From: Marinobacter pelagius
Lineage (GTDB): Bacteria; Pseudomonadota; Gammaproteobacteria; Pseudomonadales; Oleiphilaceae
Length of the DNA stretch: 64,000 nucleotides
Reading direction: 5' to 3'
Assembly (NCBI RefSeq): GCF_003315345.1
Contig: NZ_QNRO01000006.1
Span: forward strand, 62,001-126,000
The notes below the pieces were generated by a model. The model saw nothing but the letters and a program-made list of their open reading frames with translations, did not search any database and had not been told where the DNA came from. Shown here in pieces: positions 19,322-31,419 of this stretch. The position numbers were made by a program, and so were the translations under genes. Within the stretch, counting starts at the first letter, position 1, and the number at the start of each line of letters is the position of its first letter.

Positions 19322-19600
19322 TCAGCCTCCGGCGGCAGCCGTTACATGATCCCAGAACGGATTGGCGAAGATCAGGATCATGGCCACCACGAAGCAATAG
19401 ATGGCGGTTGATTCGATCATGGCCAGGCCCACGAACAGGGTGCGGGTGATGGTGGCGGATTCATCCGGCTGCTGGGCGATGGCGCTCAGGGCCTGGGCCA
19501 CGGCACGGGCTTCCCCGAATGCCGGCCCGAGTGAGCCAATGGCAATGGTGAGGCCCGCGGTGATGACTGAAACCATGCCAATCAGGGAAATACTATCCAT
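19322..19600 (-). CDS. atpE: N-type ATPase subunit c (rotor ring)
   Basis: Two-helix rotor proteolipid, 92 residues. Helix 2 carries the ion-binding Glu63 in the sequence MIESTAIY, i.e. the E-S-T-x-x-Y sodium-ligand pattern known from Ilyobacter tartaricus. Helix 1 has Glu30 (GPAFGEA) where that sodium enzyme has Gln32. I chose the ATG preceded by AAGGAG at 6-nt spacing; a TTG two codons upstream would abut the ribosome-binding site. The loop QQPDES is between the helices. Ion choice (Na+ or H+) cannot be settled from sequence. Confidence 0.92.
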   Translation of the reverse strand: MDSISLIGMVSVITAGLTIAIGSLGPAFGEARAVAQALSAIAQQPDESATITRTLFVGLAMIESTAIYCFVVAMILIFANPFWDHVTAAAGG

Positions 19601-19611
19601 AGGCAACTCCT

Positions 19612-20325
19612 TTAGTGTTCCGAACGTGGTGTCTGCTGCTGTTCATCGGGCTCGTCACGCTCCTGGACCGAGGTGGCCGACGCGATGTAGACCATGGCGA
19701 GAATGGCAAAAATATAGGCCTGGATCATGCCGGTGAGCAGCCCGAGCAATTGCATGACCACCGGAAAGAAGTAGGGCGTCAGGCTCAGCAGGATGGCGAC
19801 AATCACCGTACCGCTCATAATGTTGCCGTAGAGGCGCACCGCCAGGGCGACCGTGCGGGAAATCTCGCCGATGACATTGAACGGCAGCATCAGCGGTGTT
19901 GGTTTGATGTAATGCTGAAGGTATTGCCCGGCCCCCTTGCTGGCAATGCCGAACACCGGTACCGCCACGAACACGCAAATGGCCAGGGCGGTTGTGGTTG
20001 AGAGTGACCCTGTGGGGGCCATGTAACCGGGAATTACATTGAGCAGATTCGCCACCGCGATAAACAGGAACAGGGTGCCGACAAAGGGCAGGTAGGGCCC
20101 CGGCTGCTGGTGGCTGACCTGGGCAATCTGGTCCCGGATGCCGACCACCAGCACTTCCAGCAGGTTCTGCCAGCGTGACAGTTCCGGCCCTTCCGATAAC
20201 CGTCGGGTCACCAGCCACGAGCCCAGGGTGAGCAGGGCCATCACCAGCCAGGTAAACACGATCGTCGCATTCAGGGTGAAGCCACCCCATTGCCAATAGA
20301 CGATGCTGTCCGGACTTATGGTCAT
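19612..20325 (-). CDS. atpB: N-type ATPase subunit a
   Basis: Membrane stator subunit forming the ion half-channels. Five or more hydrophobic helices. The essential stator arginine lies in ALAVRLYGNIMSGT, and an LLNVIPGYMAPTGS segment matches the aN/P motif. 237 residues. Starts within the end of atpR (ATGA overlap of 4 nt), so translation is coupled. The C-terminal tail is charged (QERDEPDEQQQ). Confidence 0.92.
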   Translation of the reverse strand: MTISPDSIVYWQWGGFTLNATIVFTWLVMALLTLGSWLVTRRLSEGPELSRWQNLLEVLVVGIRDQIAQVSHQQPGPYLPFVGTLFLFIAVANLLNVIPGYMAPTGSLSTTTALAICVFVAVPVFGIASKGAGQYLQHYIKPTPLMLPFNVIGEISRTVALAVRLYGNIMSGTVIVAILLSLTPYFFPVVMQLLGLLTGMIQAYIFAILAMVYIASATSVQERDEPDEQQQTPRSEH

Positions 20326-20639
20326 GCCCCTGGATCCTCTCCGGCCGGGTGGGTCTGAAGCCGGTGCTTCATGAGTAGCCGGGGCAGGGTGAAGCCAATC
20401 GCGGCTATCAGCAGATGCTCCCAGCCCGCTAGCCGTGCGATCAGCAGGAATCCTGCCAGGGTGAGACCGAACCTGAGTATCAGGCTGGCGAGCATCAGAA
20501 AGGCCGGGTGGGCGGCTGTCGGCAGGCGGCGGACGGTCAGCCAGAGCCCCCAGAGAAAGGCTGTGCCCAGCAGGCAGCCGAACGCAAAACTGCCGCCATA
20601 TCCGAGCATAAGGGCGGTCAGGGATTCGCCTTCAATCAT
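20322..20639 (-). CDS. atpR: N-type ATPase accessory membrane protein AtpR
   Basis: 105 residues with three predicted membrane helices. Found only in N-ATPase operons; proposed to contribute conserved charged residues to the c-ring/a environment or to assembly (established for the family only as a genomic association). Arg residues in ASLILRFGLTLAGFLLIARLAG sit inside hydrophobic stretches, as in other AtpR. It overlaps atpQ by 8 nt and atpB by 4 nt. Confidence 0.85.
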   Translation of the reverse strand: MIEGESLTALMLGYGGSFAFGCLLGTAFLWGLWLTVRRLPTAAHPAFLMLASLILRFGLTLAGFLLIARLAGWEHLLIAAIGFTLPRLLMKHRLQTHPAGEDPGA

Positions 20640-20938
20640 CCTCGCTCTCCTGTTTAATCCAGTACCAGGCGTTCAGGCAACCCAGTGCCACGCCGATGAT
20701 CAGCAGGGTCAGTGTCCAGGACACCTCCCCGGGCCAGCGCCGGTCTGCCCAGACTCCGATGGCGATGCCGATCAAAGTCGGAACGGCGACAGACCAGCCC
20801 ACCAACCCGAACATACCCAGACCGAACCAGGCCGTTCGCCGGCCTCTTGCCCGGGCTTGCTGCTTGCGCTCGACTCTGCGGCCCACTTTACGGCCGAGGT
20901 TTTCGGGGGCCTTGTCCGGTCCTTGTGTGCCGGGATCC

Positions 20939-20946
<8 letters not shown>
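20632..20946 (-). CDS. atpQ: N-type ATPase accessory protein AtpQ (AtpI-like)
   Basis: 104 residues. A basic N-terminus (RKVGRRVERKQQARARGRR) precedes two membrane helices (WFGLGMFGLVGWSVAVPTL and LTLLIIGVALGCLNAWYWI) with the AtpI-family signature G-x-x-x-G-x-W-x-D linking them (GIAIGVWADRRW). Position C-Q-R-B is diagnostic of N-ATPases. It overlaps atpC and atpR by 8 nt each. AtpI-type proteins assist c-ring assembly in other bacteria. Confidence 0.86.
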
Positions 20947-24247
<3,301 letters not shown>

Positions 24248-24442
24248 GTCAGGCTCCGTAAGGCATTGAGTGGGTTTAATTGAAAGGTTAGCAGGCTCTC
24301 CGAGAATTACCGCTGGAGAGCGTGATATTGAGTTACGGAGCTTGGGGCTTTTTATTCCGAAATCTTATTTGAATATCGCGGAAGGCCTTTCTAATGTTCA
24401 GGTGGGTTAGGCCCGAAATCCAGCTTTTACAAAGGAAGTGCC

Positions 24443-26371
24443 ATGAAAACGACAAAGACAAATTTTGTAAGGAAACCGCTGGCTGCTGCGGTGATGTGTT
24501 CTGCGCTTGGTTTGTCGCCGGCGGTGTTTGGGGCGACGATTGATAGTGTGAATGAGGATAACCTTGCGGTTCCGCCGGTTGACGGGAAGACGCTGGTTTA
24601 TACTGACACCGAGGGTACCGCGACGTTTGGCTGGCTTGATCCGGTCAACGATAGTGGTGTTATCGGGCGTGGGATCGAGGTCTACAATGAGGCTTTCACC
24701 GGTAAGGTAGATGAGGTGGCCTACGACTTTGCTGGCTGCATCATGGCACAGCCGGATCGTCAGCTTCTGGATCCACCTCAGGTTAACTGCCAAGCGCCGG
24801 GCGATTCCGGCAAGCGCTTCAAACTGAAAACAACCGAAACTAACGGGCCAATTGATCTCGTATTCAACGTTACTTCTGATTCTGAACCAAAGCTTTATCG
24901 GGTCATCGGAAAGTTTTCGAATCTGACCGATATCACGAATTCTGTGGGTGGTGCTCTCAAGGGCTTCCGTTTTGAAACCGGTTTTGGTGTCGGTAACGAA
25001 TTTACCCCCTCTTCTGCCGAAGACGGTTTGTCGTTCGGATTCCGCACGGATATTGACGGCAAGCTTTCCATAGGACCTGTTGGCAAATATCCGGGTGGTT
25101 TGTTCGGTGGCAGTAAGGTAGAGGGCTTGCCCTTCTTCAACACAAGTATCGCTGAATTTGTTGAAAGTGATGTCACACTTCTAGACCAGGACACGCTGGA
25201 AACCAATGGCATCATACCAACCCCGTACTCTGATCTGGCAGGGGCCGACAGCGGTTGGCTGGCATTGACTAGCGTGCCAACCGGGTGGTTTATCGATCAT
25301 GATGGGAATCCATCGAACGACTCCATCCTTCTGGCTTACGATGATCCGAAGACTCCTGAAGAGGATTGGAAGACCTTTGAAAAGGTCTTCCGGGTCGCGG
25401 CGGATGACCCGACTGGCGGTTGGGATGGAACTGTTGTTTATGAATTTGATCATGATGATGATCGAACCACCGCACCCATTCCCGTTGACATACCAGCCGT
25501 TAACTGGGATCCCAACGGTGACTCATTTAACGCCGACGTGACATGGACTGTTACAAACGAGGATGGTTCTGAATCCACTTATACGGTTCAGAATTATGTC
25601 AACGATGTTTCACCGCTCGTGAACACTCTGGATGAGGGGGATCCAGTCGATGGGTCTTTCGATGCAGTTGCACTTGCTCCAAACACAGCGGAAGGACTCT
25701 ATACCGGTTTCTTTAACGTCTTGATTGACGGCGAAGCAGTACTAATTGATCCTTTCGCAGATTGGGCAAACACACCCGTAACTATCCGGGATAGTGCGGT
25801 AGATGCGGAAATGTTGACTGATGCATCAAAATTCGTGGTGTGGAATCCTGAAGCTCTGGATGGTGAGGGAGCCTATGAGGCGAACCCCGCCTATACGGGG
25901 GCTTATGTGTTCAGTGATTATGATCTGGATGGGGATTCGGTGCTGAGCCTTACAGAAATAAGCAGTGCAGGATTCTTTGCGCAGGGTTCCACTGATACCT
26001 TGGCTCGATGGCCCGGTTACGTGCAAGGTGCGATTGAAGATCTGGCCAACGTAAACATCAACACCACCATCAGCGTGGCCGAGACCTTCTCGATGAACTG
26101 GCCAACCTGCACCGGTGACGGTACCCAGACAAACTGTACCTTCACATTGCGGGTAACAGGCCTGAACGATGCTGTAGAGGCACCATCCATCCCGGTGACA
26201 CCGGTTGAGCCTGAACCGGAAGAGCCCGCCGCGTCTTCCAGCGACGGTGACGGCACCATCTTCGGCTGTACCGCAGGCAAGCCGGGGTCTCCGTTCGATC
26301 CGGTTCTGCCGAGTATGGTACTGATGGCTCTGGCCGGCCTGTGGGCGCGCAAGCGTCGCGCGACTGCCTGA
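24443..26371 (+). CDS. Exported protein with C-terminal sorting tail (choice-of-anchor type)
   Basis: 642 residues. A signal peptide covers residues 1-31 (positively charged KTTKTNFVRKPL, then LAAAVMCSALGLSPAVFGA). A long acidic, Asp/Thr-rich extracellular region has paired cysteines. It ends with a Pro/Glu linker, SSSDGDGTIFGC, a short FDPVLPS stretch, a hydrophobic helix and a KRRATA basic tail. This Cys, FDP, helix, Arg layout matches C-terminal protein-sorting tails of the CTERM kind, possibly the JDVT-CTERM class, so I expect proteolytic processing or anchoring at the envelope. The function of the body is unknown. It has a strong ribosome-binding site (AGGAAG) and its own terminator. Confidence 0.7.
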   Translation: MKTTKTNFVRKPLAAAVMCSALGLSPAVFGATIDSVNEDNLAVPPVDGKTLVYTDTEGTATFGWLDPVNDSGVIGRGIEVYNEAFTGKVDEVAYDFAGCIMAQPDRQLLDPPQVNCQAPGDSGKRFKLKTTETNGPIDLVFNVTSDSEPKLYRVIGKFSNLTDITNSVGGALKGFRFETGFGVGNEFTPSSAEDGLSFGFRTDIDGKLSIGPVGKYPGGLFGGSKVEGLPFFNTSIAEFVESDVTLLDQDTLETNGIIPTPYSDLAGADSGWLALTSVPTGWFIDHDGNPSNDSILLAYDDPKTPEEDWKTFEKVFRVAADDPTGGWDGTVVYEFDHDDDRTTAPIPVDIPAVNWDPNGDSFNADVTWTVTNEDGSESTYTVQNYVNDVSPLVNTLDEGDPVDGSFDAVALAPNTAEGLYTGFFNVLIDGEAVLIDPFADWANTPVTIRDSAVDAEMLTDASKFVVWNPEALDGEGAYEANPAYTGAYVFSDYDLDGDSVLSLTEISSAGFFAQGSTDTLARWPGYVQGAIEDLANVNINTTISVAETFSMNWPTCTGDGTQTNCTFTLRVTGLNDAVEAPSIPVTPVEPEPEEPAASSSDGDGTIFGCTAGKPGSPFDPVLPSMVLMALAGLWARKRRATA

Positions 26372-26400
26372 TTCGGTTAGTTTCTGAGTCGTAAACGGAA

Positions 26401-26427
26401 ACGGGGCTGAATTTTCAGCCCCGTTTT
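26401..26427 (+). terminator. Intrinsic terminator
   Basis: ACGGGGCTGA and TCAGCCCCGT arms around a 2-nt-flanked ATTT loop, then TTTTT. Confidence 0.9.
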
Positions 26428-26456
26428 TATTCCCGGTAAAGTTGGCGGTTCTTCAA

Positions 26457-27011
26457 TCAGCCACCGCCACCCTGGCCCCCAGATCCCTTGATCTTATACT
26501 CCTGGCTGTTGCCACCGCCGCCAGAGCCCTTGCCGCCCCGGCTGCCTTGACCACCATTCATCATGCCCTGACCATTGCCCTGGCCTTGTCCGCCACCCAT
26601 TCCCTGGCGATTACCCTGGCCCTGGCCGTTCATGCCCTGACCGTTACCCCGGCCCTGGCCATTCATCATGCCTTGGCCCTGACCCTGACCTTGCCCGTTC
26701 ATCATGCCTTGACCCTGACCCTGACCCTGGCCTTGACCATTCATCATGCCCTGGCCCTGGCCGTTCTGGAGCTCTACTCCGCGCTCGCGGGCGCGCTCAA
26801 GCATGCGTTCCCGGTGGCGCTGCAGGTATTGCTGCCGTTCCGCCTGGGTGTTCAGGTTCTGCATGGTCTGGCGGTGTTCCTGCATCTCCTGCTGGGTCAT
26901 CAGCTCCCGGCCGAAGACCGCTTCTTCTTCCTGGGCTGCGAGGGGAAAGCTGGCCATGGTAACGAGCATGGCCGCGCCGGCGGTGTGAATCAGAGAGCGT
27001 TTCAGTTTCAT
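26457..27011 (-). CDS. Secreted Gly/Gln/Met/Asn-repeat protein
   Basis: 184 residues. A signal peptide of about 26 residues is cut near PLAAQ. A charged helical segment follows (LMTQQEMQEHRQTMQNL, then RERMLERARERG) like that in many small periplasmic Pseudomonas/Marinobacter proteins. The C-terminal half is a low-complexity array of GQGQG and GMMNGQG units ending in a poly-Gly tail. The DNA for it (about 26530-26770) is a degenerate minisatellite that can expand or contract. Repeated Met pairs could bind copper or another soft metal, but that is speculation. Single gene, convergent with the anchored protein gene. Confidence 0.75.
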   Translation of the reverse strand: MKLKRSLIHTAGAAMLVTMASFPLAAQEEEAVFGRELMTQQEMQEHRQTMQNLNTQAERQQYLQRHRERMLERARERGVELQNGQGQGMMNGQGQGQGQGQGMMNGQGQGQGQGMMNGQGRGNGQGMNGQGQGNRQGMGGGQGQGNGQGMMNGGQGSRGGKGSGGGGNSQEYKIKGSGGQGGGG

Positions 27012-27084
27012 GGTGTTCTCCTCCCGAAGAGACTGTTCTTGCAGTCTAGTTCAACGCTGCCGGGCGGGAAGTTATTACTAATAC

Positions 27085-27621
27085 CTACCACATCAGGTCG
27101 TCAGGGATCTCGTAGCCGGCGTAGGGATCGTCTTCACCCTGGTCGTCCTGCTGGCGGTCATGCAGCACCACGACAGCGCCTTCGTCACGCTCCATGATCT
27201 TGCGGGCTACCTTTTCCGGTACCACGTCGTAGTTTTCGCCCAGGCGAACCACCGCCAGGCGGCCGCGGGAGAGCTGATCCACCATGGTGTCGTCCACCAG
27301 GATTTTCTTGATCCTCTTGCCGTCCACGAACTGGTAGGAGGTTTCACCCCGGCTGCGGTCCAGGCGGTTGGTTTCCACCAGCTGCCGGATCTGGGCCTGG
27401 ATGGCTTTTTTCTCCGCCTCTTTCTGGCGCTGCAGGTTCAGCTGGCGGTCCCGTTCGGCCTTTTCTTCTCGGGCCTGGCGGGCGCGGATTTCCGCCTCGT
27501 TGACCTGTACCGCCCCTTTGGGTTGCTGTTTGCGTTGCTTGCGTTTCTCACTGCGGATGGCCTTGGCTTTTTTCTCGTCGGCCAGGCCGGCTTTCAGTAA
27601 CTGATCCTGTAGGGATGCCAT
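27085..27621 (-). CDS. DUF2058 (YaiL-like) nucleoprotein-associated family protein
   Basis: 178 residues. An N-terminal basic coiled region (SLQDQLLKAGLADEKKAK, then RKQRKQQPKG) precedes a Glu/Lys-rich helix. A compact C-terminal domain (YQFVDGKRIKKILVDDTMVDQL and AVVRLGENYDVVPEKVARKI, each quoted in part) matches DUF2058, whose E. coli member is YaiL. No function is established that I can rely on. It is divergent from dbpA across about 106 bp. Confidence 0.85.
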   Translation of the reverse strand: MASLQDQLLKAGLADEKKAKAIRSEKRKQRKQQPKGAVQVNEAEIRARQAREEKAERDRQLNLQRQKEAEKKAIQAQIRQLVETNRLDRSRGETSYQFVDGKRIKKILVDDTMVDQLSRGRLAVVRLGENYDVVPEKVARKIMERDEGAVVVLHDRQQDDQGEDDPYAGYEIPDDLMW

Positions 27622-27727
27622 CGGTAGCTCCGTTCATTATTTACCAAATCGGGTATCCTGATGGTGTAGTATACGCGCTCGTTTTTGCCTTCATAACCAG
27701 CTTCGGCTGTCCCCGGGATTTTCTTGT

Positions 27728-29101
27728 ATGTCTTCCTTTAAAGAATTCGGTCTGTCACCCGCCATGGTTGCCAATCTTGAGCAGCTCGGCTTCGAGCAAC
27801 CCACCGAGATTCAGGCCAAAGCCTTGCCCCATTGCCTTGCGGGTAAGGATGTCATTGCCATGGCCAAGACCGGCAGCGGCAAAACGGCGGCCTTTGGCAT
27901 CGGACTGATCGAGGGTCTCCGGCCGCGGCTGTTTGCCGTGCAGGCGGTTGTGCTTTGCCCGACCCGGGAGCTGGCGGATCAGGTGGCGAAATCCCTGCGC
28001 GAACTGGCCCGTGCCCGGAAGAACATCAAGGTGCTGACCCTCTGTGGTGGCGTTGCCATCGGCCCGCAGATCGGTTCATTGAGCCACGGGGCGCATATCG
28101 TCGTGGGCACACCGGGAAGGGTGCAGGACCACCTGCGCAAGGGCACTCTCAAGCTCGACAAGGCGAATACGGTTGTCCTGGATGAAGCCGACCGGATGTT
28201 GGATATGGGCTTTCAGGAAGCGATGGAGGACATCCTTTCCCATACGCCCGATACCCGCCAGACCCTGATGTTCTCCGCCACCTGGCCGGAGCCCATCCGT
28301 AAGCTCAGCGCCCGGTACCAGCGTGAGCCGGTGGATGTGAGGGCGGAGTCGTCCGGAGCGAATCCGGACATCCGCGAACTGTTCTATGAGATTCCTGCGG
28401 GCAGCACCGCCGATGCTGTCATGGCGGTACTGTCCGAGCGCCAGCCGGCATCCTGTATCGTGTTCTGCACCACCAAGCAGCAGTGTGACGAGCTTGCCGA
28501 CAGTCTCCGGGACAGTGGCTTTTCCGCGTTAGCGTTACACGGGGATCTGGAGCAGCGGGACCGGGATAGTGTGCTGGTGCGTTTCGGTAACCAGAGCTGT
28601 TCAGTGCTGGTGGCTACCGACGTGGCTGCGCGCGGGCTGGATATCAAATCCCTGCCGCTGGTGATCAACGCCGAGCCGGCAAGGGATCCCGAGGTGCATA
28701 CCCATCGCGTGGGCCGGACCGGCCGTGCCGGGGAGCAGGGCCTGGCGGTCACGCTCTGTACACCCGCCAAAGGCCACAAGATCAACCAGCTGGAAGCCGC
28801 CCGCCAGCGGCCGGTGGAGTGGGGCGATACCGAAGCCCTGCTGGCGGTGCCGCTTCGCCCGGTGGCGCCGGCCATGAGGACGCTCTGCATTGCCGGTGGT
28901 CGCAAGGACAAGGTGCGCCCCGGTGATGTGCTGGGCGCGTTGACTGGGGAAGCGGGCATTCCCGGCAAGGCTGTGGGCAAGATCGATCTGTTTGATTTTC
29001 AGTGCTTTGTTGCGATTGACCGGGAGTTTGCAGCCAAGGCCCTGAAGCGGCTCGAACAGGGGCGGATCAAGGGTCGGAAAATACGTGTCCGATATGCCTG
29101 A
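27728..29101 (+). CDS. dbpA: ATP-dependent RNA helicase DbpA
   Basis: DEAD-box helicase for 50S ribosome assembly. Motif I is AMAKTGSGKTAAF, motif II VLDEADRML, motif III SAT, motif VI HRVGRTGRAG. The last 75 residues form the DbpA RNA-binding domain that recognises hairpin 92 of 23S rRNA (ending FVAIDREFAAKALKRLEQGR, KGRKIRVRYA). 457 residues is the normal DbpA length. RNA specificity is inferred from that domain. Confidence 0.95.
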   Translation: MSSFKEFGLSPAMVANLEQLGFEQPTEIQAKALPHCLAGKDVIAMAKTGSGKTAAFGIGLIEGLRPRLFAVQAVVLCPTRELADQVAKSLRELARARKNIKVLTLCGGVAIGPQIGSLSHGAHIVVGTPGRVQDHLRKGTLKLDKANTVVLDEADRMLDMGFQEAMEDILSHTPDTRQTLMFSATWPEPIRKLSARYQREPVDVRAESSGANPDIRELFYEIPAGSTADAVMAVLSERQPASCIVFCTTKQQCDELADSLRDSGFSALALHGDLEQRDRDSVLVRFGNQSCSVLVATDVAARGLDIKSLPLVINAEPARDPEVHTHRVGRTGRAGEQGLAVTLCTPAKGHKINQLEAARQRPVEWGDTEALLAVPLRPVAPAMRTLCIAGGRKDKVRPGDVLGALTGEAGIPGKAVGKIDLFDFQCFVAIDREFAAKALKRLEQGRIKGRKIRVRYA

Positions 29102-29325
29102 ATCCGGTACGGTCCCGTGGGTTGATAAGTTGTCATTTCAGGCCGTGAACCTCGGAAAGCCCGTATGGAAAATCCCGTTCAGGTTGCTCGCGGCAGGCGA
29201 AAACGGTAAATTACGCAGGATTTTGCCTCCCGATTTGTCCCGATAAGGCTGTAAGACCTTAGTCTAAGTGGTCGGACCGGGCAAGGCGGGGAAATCACAC
29301 AAACCAATACAGGTAGCTATTCGAT

Positions 29326-29577
29326 ATGAATAACCTGATGTCACAAGCCGTTGATCTGATGATCGCAGGCATGGGCTTCGTGTTCGTGTTCCTGGTTGTT
29401 CTGGTATTCGCGACACTCCTCATGTCCAAACTCATTGGACGGTTTGCGCCACCAGAGCCGGCAACCCCGGCCAGAACGCCACGTGCCAAGCCGAAGGCGC
29501 CCACGTCGGTTGATCCTGACACCGCCGAGGCCATCAAGAAGGCGATTGCACAATACCGGTCACGCCACAAGAAGTGA
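29326..29577 (+). CDS. oadG: Oxaloacetate decarboxylase subunit gamma
   Basis: 83 residues: one N-terminal membrane helix (LMIAGMGFVFVFLVVLVFATLLM) and a Pro/Ala/Lys-rich cytoplasmic tail, as in OadG, which assembles the alpha and beta subunits and can bind zinc through its tail. First gene of oadGAB. Confidence 0.9.
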   Translation: MNNLMSQAVDLMIAGMGFVFVFLVVLVFATLLMSKLIGRFAPPEPATPARTPRAKPKAPTSVDPDTAEAIKKAIAQYRSRHKK

Positions 29578-29618
29578 CCCGGTAAACGACTAGAACCTTT
29601 TAACAGAAGGCTGACACG

Positions 29619-31406
29619 ATGACTGACACTAAGAAACCGCTGGGGATTACGGACGTAATTCTGCGTGACGCCCACCAGTCCCTGCTTGCCACCCGTATGC
29701 GGCTCGATGACATGCTGCCCATTGCCGAGAAACTCGACAAAGTCGGTTTCTGGTCTCTGGAATCCTGGGGTGGAGCTACCTTTGACTCCTGCATCCGTTA
29801 CCTGGGCGAAGATCCCTGGGATCGCATCCGCGAGCTGAAAAAAGCCATGCCCAACACGCCGCAGCAGATGTTGCTGCGTGGTCAGAACCTGTTGGGTTAC
29901 CGCCATTACGCGGATGACGTGGTGGACCGTTTCTGTGAGCGTGCCGCCGAGAATGGCGTCGACGTATTCCGTATTTTTGATGCGATGAATGACCCCCGCA
30001 ACCTGGATCGCGCCATCAAGGCCGTTCGTAAGACCGGCAAGCACGCCCAGGGCACCATCGCCTACACCACCAGCCCGGTTCACACCATCGAGATGTGGGT
30101 CGAGCTGGCGAAGGAAGTGGCCGACATGGGCGCGGACTCCATCGCGATCAAAGACATGGCGGGTATTCTCAAGCCGTACGTGGCCTACGACCTGGTCAGC
30201 CGTCTGAAGAAAGAACTGGATATTCCGATCCACATGCAGTGCCACGCCACCACTGGCATGTCGACCGCCACCGCCATCAAGGCGGCGGAAGCCGGTATCG
30301 ATAACGTGGATACTGCCATCTCCTCCATGAGCATGACCTACGGTCACTCGCCCACCGAAGCCGTGGTGGCGATTCTGGAAGGTACCGACCGTGACACCGG
30401 CCTGGATCTGAACCTGCTGGAAGAAATCGCGGCCTACTTCCGCGAAGTGCGCAAGAAATACGCGAAGTTCGAGGGCAGCCTCCGGGGCACCGATTCCCGC
30501 ATCCTGATTGCCCAGGTGCCCGGTGGCATGCTGACCAACATGGAAAACCAGCTGCGTGAGCAGAACGCGAGCGACAAGTTCGATCAGGTTCTGGACGAGA
30601 TTCCCAAGGTCCGCGAAGACCTGGGCTTCATCCCGCTGGTCACACCGACCTCCCAGATCGTGGGTACCCAGGCGGTACTGAACGTTCTTACCGGCGAGCG
30701 TTACAAGTCCATCTCCAAAGAAACCTCTGCCATCCTCAAGGGCGAGTATGGTGCGGCACCGGCGCCGATGAACAAGGAATTGCAGGAGCGTGTTCTGGAT
30801 GGCAAAGAACCCGTGACCTGTCGTCCGGCCGACCTGCTTGAGCCGGAAATGGACAAGCTGACCGACGAGCTGAAGAAGCTGGCCGACGAGAAGGGCATCA
30901 AGCTGGCGGAAAACACCGTAGACGACGTACTGACCTACGCGCTGTTCCCGCAGATCGGCCTGAAGTTCCTGGAAAACCGTGGCAACCCGGATGCGTTCGA
31001 GCCGGTTCCGACCGCCGAAAGCGCCGCGCCGGCCAAGAAGGCCGAAGGCCCCGAGACCTACACCGTGGAAGTCAACGGCAAGAAGTTTGTGGTTGCTGTT
31101 TCTGAAGGCGGTGAGATCACCCAGATCCAGGGTGAGGGCGGTGCGGCTTCTGCACCGGCGGCGTCCTCCGCGCCGGCCCCTGCTGCCGGCGAAGGCGAGC
31201 CTCTGGTGGCGCCGCTGGGCGGCAACATCTTCAAGGTTCTGGTTTCTCCGGGTGACACCGTGGAAGAGGGCGATGTCCTGATCATCCTCGAAGCCATGAA
31301 GATGGAAACCGAAGTTCGCGCACCGAAAGCCGGTACCATCGGTGAGGTCTTCATCAAGGTCGGTGACGCCGTCTCCCCTGATGATGAAATGCTGACAATC
31401 GCATAA
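29619..31406 (+). CDS. oadA: Oxaloacetate decarboxylase subunit alpha (biotin carboxyltransferase)
   Basis: 595 residues. The carboxyltransferase TIM barrel opens with [19 protein letters not shown], with metal ligands in the RDAHQS and MQCHATTGM segments. A helical PYC_OADA linker domain follows. An Ala/Pro-rich hinge (about 480-525) leads to a biotinyl domain with the biotin lysine in EAMKMET. It moves CO2 from oxaloacetate to biotin, then to OadB, which couples decarboxylation to Na+ export. Gap to oadB only 13 bp. Confidence 0.97.
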   Translation: MTDTKKPLGITDVILRDAHQSLLATRMRLDDMLPIAEKLDKVGFWSLESWGGATFDSCIRYLGEDPWDRIRELKKAMPNTPQQMLLRGQNLLGYRHYADDVVDRFCERAAENGVDVFRIFDAMNDPRNLDRAIKAVRKTGKHAQGTIAYTTSPVHTIEMWVELAKEVADMGADSIAIKDMAGILKPYVAYDLVSRLKKELDIPIHMQCHATTGMSTATAIKAAEAGIDNVDTAISSMSMTYGHSPTEAVVAILEGTDRDTGLDLNLLEEIAAYFREVRKKYAKFEGSLRGTDSRILIAQVPGGMLTNMENQLREQNASDKFDQVLDEIPKVREDLGFIPLVTPTSQIVGTQAVLNVLTGERYKSISKETSAILKGEYGAAPAPMNKELQERVLDGKEPVTCRPADLLEPEMDKLTDELKKLADEKGIKLAENTVDDVLTYALFPQIGLKFLENRGNPDAFEPVPTAESAAPAKKAEGPETYTVEVNGKKFVVAVSEGGEITQIQGEGGAASAPAASSAPAPAAGEGEPLVAPLGGNIFKVLVSPGDTVEEGDVLIILEAMKMETEVRAPKAGTIGEVFIKVGDAVSPDDEMLTIA

Positions 31407-31419
31407 GGGCCAGCATTCC

